A stretch of DNA of 61,530 nt from Rikenellaceae bacterium (GCA_900769735.1 CAAGHY010000062.1:1-61530); one strand, 5' to 3'; positions 50,815-60,203 are shown, counted from the stretch's first letter. Made by a program: numbers and translations. Notes: a model not told the origin generated them from the sequence alone.

Positions 50815-52485
50815 CTATTTCTTGAATGTATCTTTCAAACCGGTTGTTTTGTTGAATACAAATTTCTCTGGGGTTGAGTCCTGGTCTTTTACAAAGTAAC
50901 CAAGGCGCTCAAACTGAACTGCAATGCCGCTGTTGTCCTCAAGTAATGCAGGCTCTGCATAACCGGTAATGATATTCATTGAATCCGGATTCAAGTAATC
51001 CTTGTAGTCTGTACCCTCTGGAATTGCATCCATAAACGGCTCTGTGAACAGGCGGTCTACCAATCTTACCTCAACCTCTTTAGCCTCTGAGCAAGCTACC
51101 CAGTGAATAGTGCCTTTCACTGAACGCCACTCACCTGCACCTGGTTTTGAAGTAGGGTCGTATGTACAACGGATCTCAACAATGTTGCCATTCTCATCCT
51201 TAACAACCTCCTCACATTTGATGATGTAGGTGTATTTCATTCTAACCTCTCCACCCGGTTTCAAGCGGAAATATTTCTTAGGAGGCTCCTCCATAAAGTC
51301 GTCACGCTCAATGTAAAGCTCTTTTGCAAACTTCACTGTACGTTTTGGACCGTCAGGATCCGCAGGGTTAAGCGGTGCCTGGAACTCCTCAATCTTACCA
51401 TCCTCCCAGTTGGTGATAACAAGTTTCACAGGGTCAAGCACAGTCATATATCTGTTTGAACGTTTGTTCAAATCCTCCCTTACGCACCACTCAAGCAATG
51501 AAAGGTCAATTGTGTTGTCACGTTTTGCAACACCCACTTTCTCTGCAAACAGGCGGATACTCTCAGGGGTATAACCTCTTCTGCGGATACCGCAGATGGT
51601 TGGCATACGAGGGTCATCCCAACCACGTACGTAATTGTTCTTCACAAGCTCAAGAAGCTTACGCTTGCTCATTACAGTGTAAGTAAGGTTCAAGCGGGCA
51701 AACTCATACTGGTGAGAAGGGAAAATCTCAAGTTTCTCAATGAACCAGTCATACAAAGGACGGTGAACATCAAACTCAAGTGTACATATTGAGTGTGTGA
51801 TACCCTCAATTGAGTCACTCTGTCCGTGAGCATAGTCATACATAGGATAGATACACCATTTGTCACCTGTTCTATGATGGTGCGAATAGTTGATTCTGTA
51901 CATCAACGGATCACGGAACATCATATTAGGATGTGCCATATCAATCTTTGCACGCAACACTTTCTCTCCCTCTTTATATTTACCCTGTCGCATCTCCTCA
52001 AACAGTCTCAAGTTCTCCTCTACGCTACGGTCTCTGTAAGGGCTGTTGATACCCGGCTGGTTAACAGTACCGCGGGTTGCTCTGATCTCCTCCTGGCTCT
52101 GGTCATCAACATAAGCCAAACCTTTCTTGATCAGCTCCTGTGCCCACACATAAAGCTGCTCAAAATAATCAGATGCATAAAACTCATTGGCCCACTCAAA
52201 GCCCAACCATTTTACATCCTGCTTGATTGAATCAACATACTCAACATCCTCCTTTGTAGGGTTGGTATCATCAAAACGGATATTGGTTTTTCCGCCATAT
52301 TTCTTTGCCAAACCAAAGTTAAGGCAGATACTCTTTGCGTGACCTATATGCAAATAACCGTTTGGCTCCGGTGGAAAACGGGTAAGAATGCTCTCGTGCT
52401 TTCCGGTTGCCAAATCGTTCTCAACAATCTCTTCAATAAAGTTCAACTGACGCTCCTGCGCCACCTCGTTTTTAACTTCTTCCAT
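50815..52485 (-). CDS. glnS: Glutaminyl-tRNA synthetase
   Basis: Charges tRNA-Gln with glutamine. At 556 aa (ATG at 52485, MEEVKNEVAQ) it matches bacterial GlnRS. The class I signatures are visible: PPEPNGYLHIGHAKS (HIGH) and TVMSKRKLLELV (KMSKS variant), as well as the acceptor-binding segment ICGIRRRGYTPESIR and C-terminal anticodon-binding barrels. A longer frame upstream begins inside the promoter region and is rejected. Its presence means the cell need not rely on GatCAB for Gln-tRNA. A TATATTTG box precedes the gene. Confidence 0.97.
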   Translation of the reverse strand: MEEVKNEVAQERQLNFIEEIVENDLATGKHESILTRFPPEPNGYLHIGHAKSICLNFGLAKKYGGKTNIRFDDTNPTKEDVEYVDSIKQDVKWLGFEWANEFYASDYFEQLYVWAQELIKKGLAYVDDQSQEEIRATRGTVNQPGINSPYRDRSVEENLRLFEEMRQGKYKEGEKVLRAKIDMAHPNMMFRDPLMYRINYSHHHRTGDKWCIYPMYDYAHGQSDSIEGITHSICTLEFDVHRPLYDWFIEKLEIFPSHQYEFARLNLTYTVMSKRKLLELVKNNYVRGWDDPRMPTICGIRRRGYTPESIRLFAEKVGVAKRDNTIDLSLLEWCVREDLNKRSNRYMTVLDPVKLVITNWEDGKIEEFQAPLNPADPDGPKRTVKFAKELYIERDDFMEEPPKKYFRLKPGGEVRMKYTYIIKCEEVVKDENGNIVEIRCTYDPTSKPGAGEWRSVKGTIHWVACSEAKEVEVRLVDRLFTEPFMDAIPEGTDYKDYLNPDSMNIITGYAEPALLEDNSGIAVQFERLGYFVKDQDSTPEKFVFNKTTGLKDTFKK

Positions 52486-52504
52486 AGTAGTAAAAATTAA
52501 CAAG

Positions 52505-52512
52505 CAAATATA
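52505..52512 (-). promoter_or_regulatory. Putative glnS -7 box
   Basis: The minus strand reads TATATTTG (TAnnTTTG), 19 bases before the glnS ATG. It lies 12 bases from the oppositely oriented yicC box, so the two promoters are interleaved. Confidence 0.55.
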
Positions 52513-52524
52513 GTAAAATATCCG

Positions 52525-52532
52525 TACATTTG
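52525..52532 (+). promoter_or_regulatory. Putative yicC -7 box
   Basis: TACATTTG (TAnnTTTG), 17 bases before the yicC ATG; no TTTG at the -33 position. Confidence 0.55.
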
Positions 52533-52549
52533 CAGAAAATAACACAACA

Positions 52550-53434
52550 ATGGTAAGATCAATGACAGGCTACGGAAAGGCAGAATGTGTTCTTCCCGAC
52601 AGCAAAATAACTATAGAAATCCGTTCCCTTAACGGCAAAAATGCAGACATCAGCATAAAGAGCTCCCTTATCCCAAGAGAAAAGGAGATGGGAATCAGAC
52701 AATATATTGCAAAAGAGCTGCAGAGAGGCAACATAGACCTTTTTGCAACCTTTGAGCAGAATGCAGCCACCCAGGCAAAACAGATAAATATGGAACTTGC
52801 CAAGGATTACTACAGACAAATCTCAGCTCTTGGCAACGAAGTTGGAGCCTGTGCACTGCAGAGCCAGAATCCCAATGACCTTCTTGCAATGATCCTTAGG
52901 ATGCCTGATGTGGTGGAGACCAAGAAACAGGAGATGACAGACGAAACCTGGGCTCCCCTTGAAGAAGCAATCCACAACGCAGTGGCAGCCCTTAATGATT
53001 TCCGTGCACAGGAGGGTGAGATACTTTACAAAGATGTAACTTCACGCGTGGCACTTATAGAATCATACGTGGAAGAGGTGGAGAAACACGAGCAGAGCCG
53101 CGTACAGGCCGTAAAAGACCGCATTAAGGCCCGCATAGATGAGTTGGGCATTAATCCCGACGAAAACCGCCTTGAGCAGGAAATTGTATTCTACGTTGAG
53201 AAACTTGACATCAACGAGGAGAAAGTACGTCTTCGCCAGCACTGCAAATACTTTATGGAAACCATCAACTCAGAGCCGTTCCCAGGCAAAAAACTTGGTT
53301 TCATAGCTCAGGAGATGGGCCGCGAGATAAACACAATGGGCTCAAAAGCCAACCACGCAGAAATCCAGAAATGGGTAGTGAAAATGAAAGACGAACTTGA
53401 GAAAATCAAGGAACAGAGCTTGAATATCCTATAG
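52550..53434 (+). CDS. YicC/YloC family endoribonuclease
   Basis: A 294-aa member of the YicC family, whose E. coli representative is an RNase acting on small-RNA turnover. Hallmarks: the N-terminal RSMTGYGKAE, EIRSLNGKNADI and the C-terminal Glu-rich core (LEQEIVFYVEKLDINEEKVRLRQHCKYF, PFPGKKLGFIAQEMGREINTMGSKA). Length is normal for the family. It is divergent from glnS and ends at a perfect bidirectional terminator. Confidence 0.93.
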   Translation: MVRSMTGYGKAECVLPDSKITIEIRSLNGKNADISIKSSLIPREKEMGIRQYIAKELQRGNIDLFATFEQNAATQAKQINMELAKDYYRQISALGNEVGACALQSQNPNDLLAMILRMPDVVETKKQEMTDETWAPLEEAIHNAVAALNDFRAQEGEILYKDVTSRVALIESYVEEVEKHEQSRVQAVKDRIKARIDELGINPDENRLEQEIVFYVEKLDINEEKVRLRQHCKYFMETINSEPFPGKKLGFIAQEMGREINTMGSKANHAEIQKWVVKMKDELEKIKEQSLNIL

Positions 53435-53469
53435 AAGAAAAGAGGCCTTGACGGGCCTCTTTTCTTCTA
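53432..53469. terminator. Bidirectional terminator between yicC and the DUF4249 gene
   Basis: TAGAAGAAAAGAGGCC pairs perfectly over 16 bases with GGCCTCTTTTCTTCTA around a six-base loop, with A-rich and T-rich flanks. The yicC stop codon forms its left edge. Confidence 0.92.
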
Positions 53470-53474
53470 TTACA

Positions 53475-55040
53475 TTATAAATCATATCCCAGATCAACAG
53501 TTTTCTTCTCTCCTTCAACAAATTTGAAAAGTATAGGGTCATAAAACTCCTTGCTGTAGTTATCCTGTACACTAATTACATACTCACCCTGCTTCATCCC
53601 CTCCACTTCACAACTGATCTCCATTGGACAAGTTCCGCAATAAGCATAACCTCTTGTATTCACCTCTTCCAATATGATTGTATTACCCTCTCTCCAAACT
53701 ACGAACTTGATCCTTGCCCCACAGTTGAATTCTCCTTTCCTGTATACCAGCAACTTACCGTCCTTTGCTTCCAATGTAATGGTATTGGCAACCTTGGATG
53801 CCCACGCCTTTGTAGAGTCCTTACCCAGGCATTCTGAAGTTTTCTGATTTGAAACATTCATCGTATTGTTTTCATACTTGTTGTTTGACAAGTAATACTC
53901 CCTGAACTCTTTATTATGGATATCATCAGTATATTCAAAATTTGAGGACGGATTATAAGTCATAACTTTTGATGTAAATATTCCAACGCCACCATTAATG
54001 TTGGAACATTCCTTGTTTTCAAAAACGTACGACTGATTATACTGCACATCAGGGAATCCCGGCATATTTTTAAAATAGTCAACATATAAACCCGTCAATT
54101 GCACAAAACTCAATTTCAAGGAATATGTCTGGCAATAATCCTGTCCGAATGCAGCTATTGCCCCCTGGGACATATCCCTCAAAGGCACCTTTGTTGATTC
54201 CGGAAATGGTGCAGCAAATGGACCTGCTGTTACAATAAAGCCATCATCCCACCTCTGGCCACCATCTTCCTCATACAAATAATTGGTACCCAACAATCTG
54301 TTTGGATTGAACTGATGAGGGTTCCTGATCAGCAGATAATCCCTGTAAAAAGACAAAGCAATTGACTCATCGCCCTCCGGATATGAAAATGCATTGCTCT
54401 GATACGCCGCCAGGCCTGATTCTATACACTTCAAATCCACTTTAGTTATGGGATCCGCACCGGTATGGTTCGTTGCCCAATACTTTAGAGAATCTGAAGA
54501 ACGCCCTCCGTAATAAATTGGATTCCCCTTAATGAGAATATAGTAATCCTCATTTACATTATTTGCAGAGACCACAAATCCAGGATACATTACATTATCC
54601 AACGGACCGTACCAGGGATAATATGAAGTAATGGCATTGCTGGTTTGAATCTTTACCTGATCAGGTATACTCATTGAAGAAGTTATCTCTTCTCCTTCCG
54701 GTGTAACTACACTCAATGAGTATTTCTGCCCCAACCTTGGTTGAAAATCCGCACTGTAAACACCAGGCACTGATGTCTCTTCAAAATCATAAACTTTACC
54801 TTCCGAAGCAATTTGCACCTTGGCACCTAAAACAGATGTATAAATTTGGGATTCCCCAGGCAAAGGCAACCGCTTGAGCACAACTTGCTGATTATATATC
54901 CTACCGGGTTCCAGGACACAATAAACTCCCACTTCCCCTTGCTGCTTCAGCTCCTGTGGAGCATCATTCTTGTCACATCCGCAAACAATCAGGATAACAA
55001 GGATTGGAAAAACACATAGAAAAAATCTCATAGTCTTCAT
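53475..55040 (-). CDS. DUF4249 family lipoprotein
   Basis: A 521-aa lipoprotein (signal ending VCGC, Cys22; a start three codons in is also possible). The N-terminal domain carries the DUF4249 pattern: VGVYCVLEPGRIYNQQVVLKR, then GAKVQIASEGKVYDFEE and GQKYSLSVVTPEG in a beta-sandwich. The C-terminal part is aromatic-rich. DUF4249 genes normally sit beside a TonB-dependent receptor; none is adjacent here. It stands alone between two strong terminators. Surface location inferred. Confidence 0.8.
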   Translation of the reverse strand: MKTMRFFLCVFPILVILIVCGCDKNDAPQELKQQGEVGVYCVLEPGRIYNQQVVLKRLPLPGESQIYTSVLGAKVQIASEGKVYDFEETSVPGVYSADFQPRLGQKYSLSVVTPEGEEITSSMSIPDQVKIQTSNAITSYYPWYGPLDNVMYPGFVVSANNVNEDYYILIKGNPIYYGGRSSDSLKYWATNHTGADPITKVDLKCIESGLAAYQSNAFSYPEGDESIALSFYRDYLLIRNPHQFNPNRLLGTNYLYEEDGGQRWDDGFIVTAGPFAAPFPESTKVPLRDMSQGAIAAFGQDYCQTYSLKLSFVQLTGLYVDYFKNMPGFPDVQYNQSYVFENKECSNINGGVGIFTSKVMTYNPSSNFEYTDDIHNKEFREYYLSNNKYENNTMNVSNQKTSECLGKDSTKAWASKVANTITLEAKDGKLLVYRKGEFNCGARIKFVVWREGNTIILEEVNTRGYAYCGTCPMEISCEVEGMKQGEYVISVQDNYSKEFYDPILFKFVEGEKKTVDLGYDL

Positions 55041-55084
55041 AGGCTTATCAATTTTTAGAATGGTTATACACTTACGCCAAATAT

Positions 55085-55128
55085 AAAAAAAAGAGTGACA
55101 AAATCAATCATTTGCCACTCTTTTTTTT
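55085..55128. terminator. Terminator overlapping the end of the DUF6340 gene
   Basis: AAAAAAAAGAGTG and CACTCTTTTTTTT pair over 13 bases, extended inward by CAAA/TTTG after one mismatch. The stop codon of the DUF6340 gene lies in the loop. The run of T residues exists on both strands, so it can work in both directions. Confidence 0.88.
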
Positions 55129-56031
55129 CAAATATGAAACAAGTCCCACGTTTTCAGTGAACCTGTATTTCTTTACAGAAAAATCTGCCCATTCCCGTGC
55201 AAGGGCAAACTGGGCCATCATCTCACACCCTACAGCTATATTGTAAGATGCATATGCGGCAATTCTGGAGTTGCGGCTTGTGGTAAGGGGCATCCATTGG
55301 GCTATTGCCTCTTTCCATTTGAAGTCCATTGCCAGGGCAAGAGGCTCTTCCCATTCATAATTGTCGGGAAAATTGACAAGCATCCTCTGCTCCCTTTCCC
55401 ATTGGCGGGTAAGCTTGCTTCCAAGGGTCTCTCCCACCACACTTGCAACCTCAGGCAACTTGCTTGCCACAAAGCCGTTGAATTCCTTTTTGTTGGAACT
55501 TGCAAGCACCTTAATGTACACTGTGTCCTTGTGGTAGGTCTGGAATGTTACCTTCTCTTCAATGGCATCATATACGTGCATATCCACAGTGTACGGCAAG
55601 GAAACTATATTCTCCCTGTAGTCTGCTGAATATTGCACATCAGATTCTACCTGGAACATTCCAAAGCGGAGGTTGTTCACAAACAGCTGCAAGTCTGCAC
55701 CTGTCTGGAGCATCAGCTCCTTGAGATACGCTTTGTCAAACTCTGAGCCGTTTCCAAATCCGGCAAAGTCATACAATGGAATTGAATAAACAGGAAGAGG
55801 GTTTTCAAGCCCTCTGTCCTGTTGAAGTTTTTCTGCCAGAGCCATTGCGGCATTGCCAACTCTTATGCTGTCCGCTGTGCTGGTAGAAGTTAGGGAGTAC
55901 ACAGCAATCTGCTTGTCCTTAACATCAATATCAACACTGCGCATATCCCGCACATCCACCTGAAAGAAGGCAGCCTGAGGGGCGCAACTGCAAAGCAGCA
56001 AAGCAAAAACGGCCGGCAGCAAGTATCTCAT
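55108..56031 (-). CDS. DUF6340 family lipoprotein
   Basis: With the ATG at 56031 the protein has 307 aa and a lipobox (LCSC, about Cys16). It begins with a beta-rich domain (QVDVRDMRSVDIDVKDKQIAVYSL) and ends with a helical, TPR-like region (WKEAIAQWMPLTTSRNSRIAAYASYNIAVGCEMMAQF, ALAREWADFSVK), a layout matching DUF6340. Function unknown. It starts 10 bases after glmM and is probably co-transcribed with it. A longer frame would overlap the glmM end. Confidence 0.75.
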   Translation of the reverse strand: MRYLLPAVFALLLCSCAPQAAFFQVDVRDMRSVDIDVKDKQIAVYSLTSTSTADSIRVGNAAMALAEKLQQDRGLENPLPVYSIPLYDFAGFGNGSEFDKAYLKELMLQTGADLQLFVNNLRFGMFQVESDVQYSADYRENIVSLPYTVDMHVYDAIEEKVTFQTYHKDTVYIKVLASSNKKEFNGFVASKLPEVASVVGETLGSKLTRQWEREQRMLVNFPDNYEWEEPLALAMDFKWKEAIAQWMPLTTSRNSRIAAYASYNIAVGCEMMAQFALAREWADFSVKKYRFTENVGLVSYLKKKSGK

Positions 56032-56041
56032 AAAATGAGTT

Positions 56042-57430
56042 TTATAGTCCACAAATCTCTTTAATCTCACCTACAATCTTCTGAGCCAATGCATTTGCAC
56101 TCTCCTCATCCTTGCTCTCACTGTAGATACGGATAATAGGCTCTGTATTTGATTTGCGCAAGTGTACCCATTCTGTAGGGAAATCAATCTTAACGCCGTC
56201 AATGTCAGTTACCTTCTCAGAAGAGTATTTCTCCTTCATCTTAACAAGAACGTCATCCACGTTAATGTCCGGTGTAAGCTCAATCTTGTTCTTTGAGATG
56301 AAGTAGTTAGGATACTGGGCTCTCAACTCGCTAACCTTGCACTGTTTTTTAGCCAGATGGGTAAGGAACAATGCAACACCAACAAGGGCATCACGTCCGT
56401 AGTGAAGCTCAGGGTAAATTACACCTCCGTTACCCTCACCGCCAATAACGGCATTGGTAGCTTTCATAAGGGTAGTAACGTTAACCTCACCTACTGCAGA
56501 AGCGTTGTACTGCATACCGTGTTTCTCTGTAATATCTCTCAAAGCTCTTGAAGAACTCAAGTTTGAAACAGTGTTGCCTGGAGTGTTTGAAAGCACATAA
56601 TCAGCAATTGCAACCAAAGTGTACTCCTCACCAAACAACTCACCTGTCTCACTTACAAGGGCAAGACGGTCTACATCAGGGTCTACAATAACACCAAGAT
56701 CTGCACCGCTCTCTTTAACAACCTTGCAGATCTCTGTAAGGTTTTCTGGAACAGGCTCAGGATTATGTGAGAAATTACCTGTAGGCTCACAGTAAAGTTT
56801 TACAACCTCACAACCCAATTTCTCCAAAAGTGCAGGGATAACAACACCTCCAACTGAGTTTACAGCATCAACTGCAACCTTGAAGTTCTGTTTCTTCACA
56901 AGCTCAACATCAACCAATGGCAATGCAAGAACTGCATCAATATGCTCTACATCGTATGGTTCACGGCTCAGCACTTTACCAAGCTCATCAACCTCAACAA
57001 AGTTGAACTCCTCTTTTACAGCATACTCAAGAATCATTGCACCCTCAGCAGCATTAAGGAACTCACCTTTCTCATTAAGAAGCTTAAGGGCATTCCACTG
57101 TTTTGGGTTATGGCTTGCTGTAAGGATAATACCGCCATCAGCTTTTCTTGCAACCACAGCCATCTCAACACCAGGAGTGGTACACAAACCAACATTAATG
57201 ACATTTACACCGCATCCCAGCAATGTTCCCTCCACAAGATCGTTTACCATTTCTCCCGACAATCTTGCGTCTCTTCCCAACACAACAGTAAGCTTGCGTC
57301 CAGGATTCTTTCCTACAAGCCATTTGGCATACGAAGCAGTAAATTTCACTGCATCAAGCGGGGTAAGGTTATCACCAATAGCACCACCAATTGTACCCCT
57401 GATTCCAGAAATTGATTTAATGAGTGTCAT
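56042..57430 (-). CDS. glmM: Phosphoglucosamine mutase
   Basis: Interconverts glucosamine 6-phosphate and glucosamine 1-phosphate on the route to UDP-GlcNAc. The 462-aa alpha-D-phosphohexomutase has the start SGIRGTIGG, the phospho-Ser loop TASHNP, the Mg2+ loop DPDVDRLAL, the sugar-binding GGEGNGGVIY and the phosphate-binding SNTEPIIRIYSES. Phosphomannomutases share these motifs, so GlmM identity rests on overall pattern. Codon bias is strong. Two tandem repeats lie upstream. The DUF6340 gene follows. Confidence 0.88.
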   Translation of the reverse strand: MTLIKSISGIRGTIGGAIGDNLTPLDAVKFTASYAKWLVGKNPGRKLTVVLGRDARLSGEMVNDLVEGTLLGCGVNVINVGLCTTPGVEMAVVARKADGGIILTASHNPKQWNALKLLNEKGEFLNAAEGAMILEYAVKEEFNFVEVDELGKVLSREPYDVEHIDAVLALPLVDVELVKKQNFKVAVDAVNSVGGVVIPALLEKLGCEVVKLYCEPTGNFSHNPEPVPENLTEICKVVKESGADLGVIVDPDVDRLALVSETGELFGEEYTLVAIADYVLSNTPGNTVSNLSSSRALRDITEKHGMQYNASAVGEVNVTTLMKATNAVIGGEGNGGVIYPELHYGRDALVGVALFLTHLAKKQCKVSELRAQYPNYFISKNKIELTPDINVDDVLVKMKEKYSSEKVTDIDGVKIDFPTEWVHLRKSNTEPIIRIYSESKDEESANALAQKIVGEIKEICGL

Positions 57431-57454
57431 ATCTCGTATCTAAAATTTTATATT

Positions 57455-57487
57455 TCTTCTACGTATTATATCTCTTCTACGTATTAT
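57455..57487. repeat. Two 15-bp direct repeats upstream of glmM
   Basis: TCTTCTACGTATTAT occurs at 57455-57469 and 57473-57487, an 18-base period; each contains the palindromic core TACGTA. The pair lies 25-57 bases upstream of the glmM start codon, where a transcription regulator would act. Confidence 0.55.
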
Positions 57488-57608
57488 TTTGATGATTTAA
57501 ATGAGAAAGTTCAAGGCATGCACAGTTTTGAGCTCCGGAGTTTACTGGAGTAAATGAGGATGCGAAAAACAAGCATAACGCAGAAATTTCTCAGTTAAAT
57601 TATCAAAA

Positions 57609-58355
57609 TTACATTTGCATGCCGCCGCAGACAGATATAACCTGTCCTGTAACATAGCTGCTCATATCACTTGCAAGGAAAGTTGCAACGTTTGCAATAT
57701 CCTCTGGAGTACCGCCACGGCGTAGAGGAATTTTTGCATTCCAGCTCTCTCTAACCTCCTGTGGAAGCTGTGCGGTCATCTCAGTGATGATGAAACCCGG
57801 TGCAATTGCATTTGCCCTTACACCTCTTGAACCCAACTCCTGTGCAATTGATTTTGCAAGACCTATCATACCTGCTTTGGAAGCTGAATAGTTGCACTGT
57901 CCTGCATTACCGTGAACACCTACAACTGAGCTCATATTGATGATTGAACCGCTTCTCTGACGCATCATAACAGGAGTTACAGCGTGTACAAAGTTGAAAG
58001 CTGATTTAAGGTTAACTGCAATTACAGCATCCCACTGAGCCTCAGACATTCTCATCATAAGACCGTCTTTGGTGATACCAGCGTTGTTCACTAGGATATC
58101 AAGTCTGCCAAACTCTTTAACCACCTGCTCAACAGCAGCGTGAGCCTCATCAAAGTTTGCAGCGTTTGAAGCAATGGCCAATACTTTAACGCCGTATGCC
58201 TCTATCTCTTTTTTAGTGTTCTCTCCGTTCTCGTCAATTACAAGGTCGGTAAAAGCAACGTTTGCGCCCTCCTGAGCATATTTCAAAGCAATGGCTTTAC
58301 CAATTCCTCTTGCTGCACCTGTTACAAGGGCAACTTTTCCCTCCAATAGTTTCAT
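57609..58355 (-). CDS. fabG: 3-oxoacyl-[acyl-carrier-protein] reductase
   Basis: NADPH-dependent reduction step of type II fatty acid synthesis. The 248-aa SDR shows the cofactor motif TGAARGIGKAIA, NNAG, the catalytic Ser in NMSSVVGVHGN and the YxxxK in YSASKAG, with the C-terminal CGGMQM ending typical of FabG. It lies 28 bases after rimO and is the last gene of the coaE-to-fabG unit. The 178-base gap before glmM has no visible terminator. Confidence 0.95.
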   Translation of the reverse strand: MKLLEGKVALVTGAARGIGKAIALKYAQEGANVAFTDLVIDENGENTKKEIEAYGVKVLAIASNAANFDEAHAAVEQVVKEFGRLDILVNNAGITKDGLMMRMSEAQWDAVIAVNLKSAFNFVHAVTPVMMRQRSGSIINMSSVVGVHGNAGQCNYSASKAGMIGLAKSIAQELGSRGVRANAIAPGFIITEMTAQLPQEVRESWNAKIPLRRGGTPEDIANVATFLASDMSSYVTGQVISVCGGMQM

Positions 58356-58383
58356 AGTATAAGTGTTTTAAGGTTATTATCTT

Positions 58384-59703
58384 TTAGTCAACTGCAACAA
58401 TTTCAGCCAACAGGTCATACTCGTTGGCACCTGTTATTTTTACAGTTATAAATTTTCCTATCAGCTGTCCAGGCTCATAATTGCCAAGATCTCCTATAAG
58501 GATCTCACCGTCAACTTCAGGGCTCTCACCCTGCGAACGGCATACCAACACACCGTCTGTAAAGCTGTCTGCAATTACACGCTCAACTGTGCCCACTCTG
58601 GCCTCATTGGCTTCAAGCGATATACCGCTCTGCAACTCCATCAGCTCCTCATATCTTTTCTGTTTGGTGCTCTCCCTTACGGTATCCTTGAAGTGCAGTG
58701 CACCGTATGTGCCCTCCTCCTCAGAATATGTAAATGCTCCCAATCTGTCAAACCTGTTGCGTTCAACAAATGCCAGCAGTTTTGCAAATTCACGGCTGTC
58801 CTCTCCAGGGTGTCCCACTATAAGTGTTGTCCTCAACACAACTCCGGGAACCTTCTCCCTTATGCGGTCTATTACAGCCTGGGTCTGCGGACCGTCAATT
58901 GACCGGCGCATCATGCCAAGCACCTTTGAAGACGAGTGCTGCAAAGGGATATCCAGGTATTTGCAGATTTTTGGGTTTGATGCCATAATTTCCAGAACAT
59001 CGTCGGGAAACTGGTCGGGATAAGAATAATGTATCCTTATCCACTCAATTCCCTCTATCTCACAAAGTTTGGAAAGAAGCTCCCCAAGTGCCCTCCTTTT
59101 GTAAAGGTCCAATCCGTAGTATGTTGTATCCTGGGCAATTACAATAAGCTCACGTACTCCCATTGCCGCCAGATTGCGTGCCTCCTCAATCAGCTCCTCC
59201 ATAGGAACAGAGATGTGTCTGCCCCTGATTTTTGGAATGGCACAATATGAACAGGTACGGTCACAACCTTCAGAAATCTTCAGGTATGCATAATGTTTTG
59301 GAGTGGTAAGGTATCTCTGCTGCAACAGGGATGCATCTTTCATTACACCCAACGCCTTAAGGACTCCGTCCCAGTCAAATGCACCAAAGAAACCGTCCAC
59401 CTCAGGAATCTCAGCCTCAAGTTCATCCTTGTACCTCTGGGAAAGGCATCCGAACACAAATATATGTTTCACATATCCGTGATCCTTTGCATCCACTGCC
59501 GCCAAGATTGCCTCAATTGACTCCTCCTTTGCATCCTTTATGAAGCCGCAGGTATTAAGGATAACCGCATCTACCTTGCTGGTGGCAGAAAGTTCGTAAC
59601 CGGAATCAACTATCTCAATTCCGGCACTCTCCATCTGCTTTAACAGATGCTCTGAGTCAACCCTGTTCTTGGAGCATCCCAAGGTTACAAGCTGTATCTT
59701 CAT
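58384..59703 (-). CDS. rimO: Ribosomal protein S12 methylthiotransferase RimO
   Basis: Radical-SAM enzyme that methylthiolates an Asp of ribosomal protein S12. The 439-aa protein has the N-terminal cluster Cys residues (TLGCSKNRVDSE, NTCGFI, GCLSQRY), the radical-SAM motif CDRTCSYCAIP, and a C-terminal TRAM domain. CSKNRVDSE and IRIHYSYPDQFPDDVLE favour RimO over the related tRNA enzyme MiaB. Its ATG overlaps the DUF5606 stop (TAATG). Confidence 0.95.
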   Translation of the reverse strand: MKIQLVTLGCSKNRVDSEHLLKQMESAGIEIVDSGYELSATSKVDAVILNTCGFIKDAKEESIEAILAAVDAKDHGYVKHIFVFGCLSQRYKDELEAEIPEVDGFFGAFDWDGVLKALGVMKDASLLQQRYLTTPKHYAYLKISEGCDRTCSYCAIPKIRGRHISVPMEELIEEARNLAAMGVRELIVIAQDTTYYGLDLYKRRALGELLSKLCEIEGIEWIRIHYSYPDQFPDDVLEIMASNPKICKYLDIPLQHSSSKVLGMMRRSIDGPQTQAVIDRIREKVPGVVLRTTLIVGHPGEDSREFAKLLAFVERNRFDRLGAFTYSEEEGTYGALHFKDTVRESTKQKRYEELMELQSGISLEANEARVGTVERVIADSFTDGVLVCRSQGESPEVDGEILIGDLGNYEPGQLIGKFITVKITGANEYDLLAEIVAVD

Positions 59704-60119
59704 TACTCCTCTTCTGGCATTTCAAGTGACTCAAACTCCAAAGAAGCGTGGTTCTTGATGATGTTGTACCACTCAACAACTTTCTTCATATGAGATACAT
59801 AGAATCTGTCTCTGTCATATGTAGGAAGAGCCTCCTCAAACAGGCCTTTCAATACTTTTGCATCACTTTTTGCAGAAGGTGCATCATTCTCGCCAAGGTG
59901 AGCGTGCAACTTCTCAAATACATCCTGCAATTTTACCTCCTCCTCATCTGTGTATATAGAAATATCAGCCAATGATGTCATTCTTGCGTTCATTGGGCAA
60001 CAAGTTCTTTTCTTTGTAGCAAGTGACTCTACAATAGCACCCTGATTTGCCTGTGAAATATACATGAATAGGCCTGATTGTCCACTGATTGACAATACTT
60101 TTCTAAGATCTGTCTTCAT
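59703..60119 (-). CDS. DUF5606 family protein
   Basis: A 138-aa soluble protein typical of Bacteroidota. The start MKTDLRKVLSISGQSGLFMYI with ANQGAIVESLATKKR defines the family; the rest has a helical acidic segment (EEEVKLQDVFEKLHAHL) and a DRDRFYVSHMKKVVEWYNII region. Function unknown. It is translationally coupled to rimO and 84 bases downstream of the TerB/DnaJ gene. Confidence 0.85.
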   Translation of the reverse strand: MKTDLRKVLSISGQSGLFMYISQANQGAIVESLATKKRTCCPMNARMTSLADISIYTDEEEVKLQDVFEKLHAHLGENDAPSAKSDAKVLKGLFEEALPTYDRDRFYVSHMKKVVEWYNIIKNHASLEFESLEMPEEE

Positions 60120-60203
60120 TTTTCCTTTATCTGTTTATAATTTCAGCCATTGATGGCCTTTATATTTTTACTTGATGATTATCCTCTTGAATGGAATCCC
60201 TGT

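Noticed and set aside
57488..57608. Terminator or small gene between fabG and glmM
   Set aside because: Only a short GAGCTC palindrome and AT-rich sequence are visible; no stem with T-tract and no convincing small frame.
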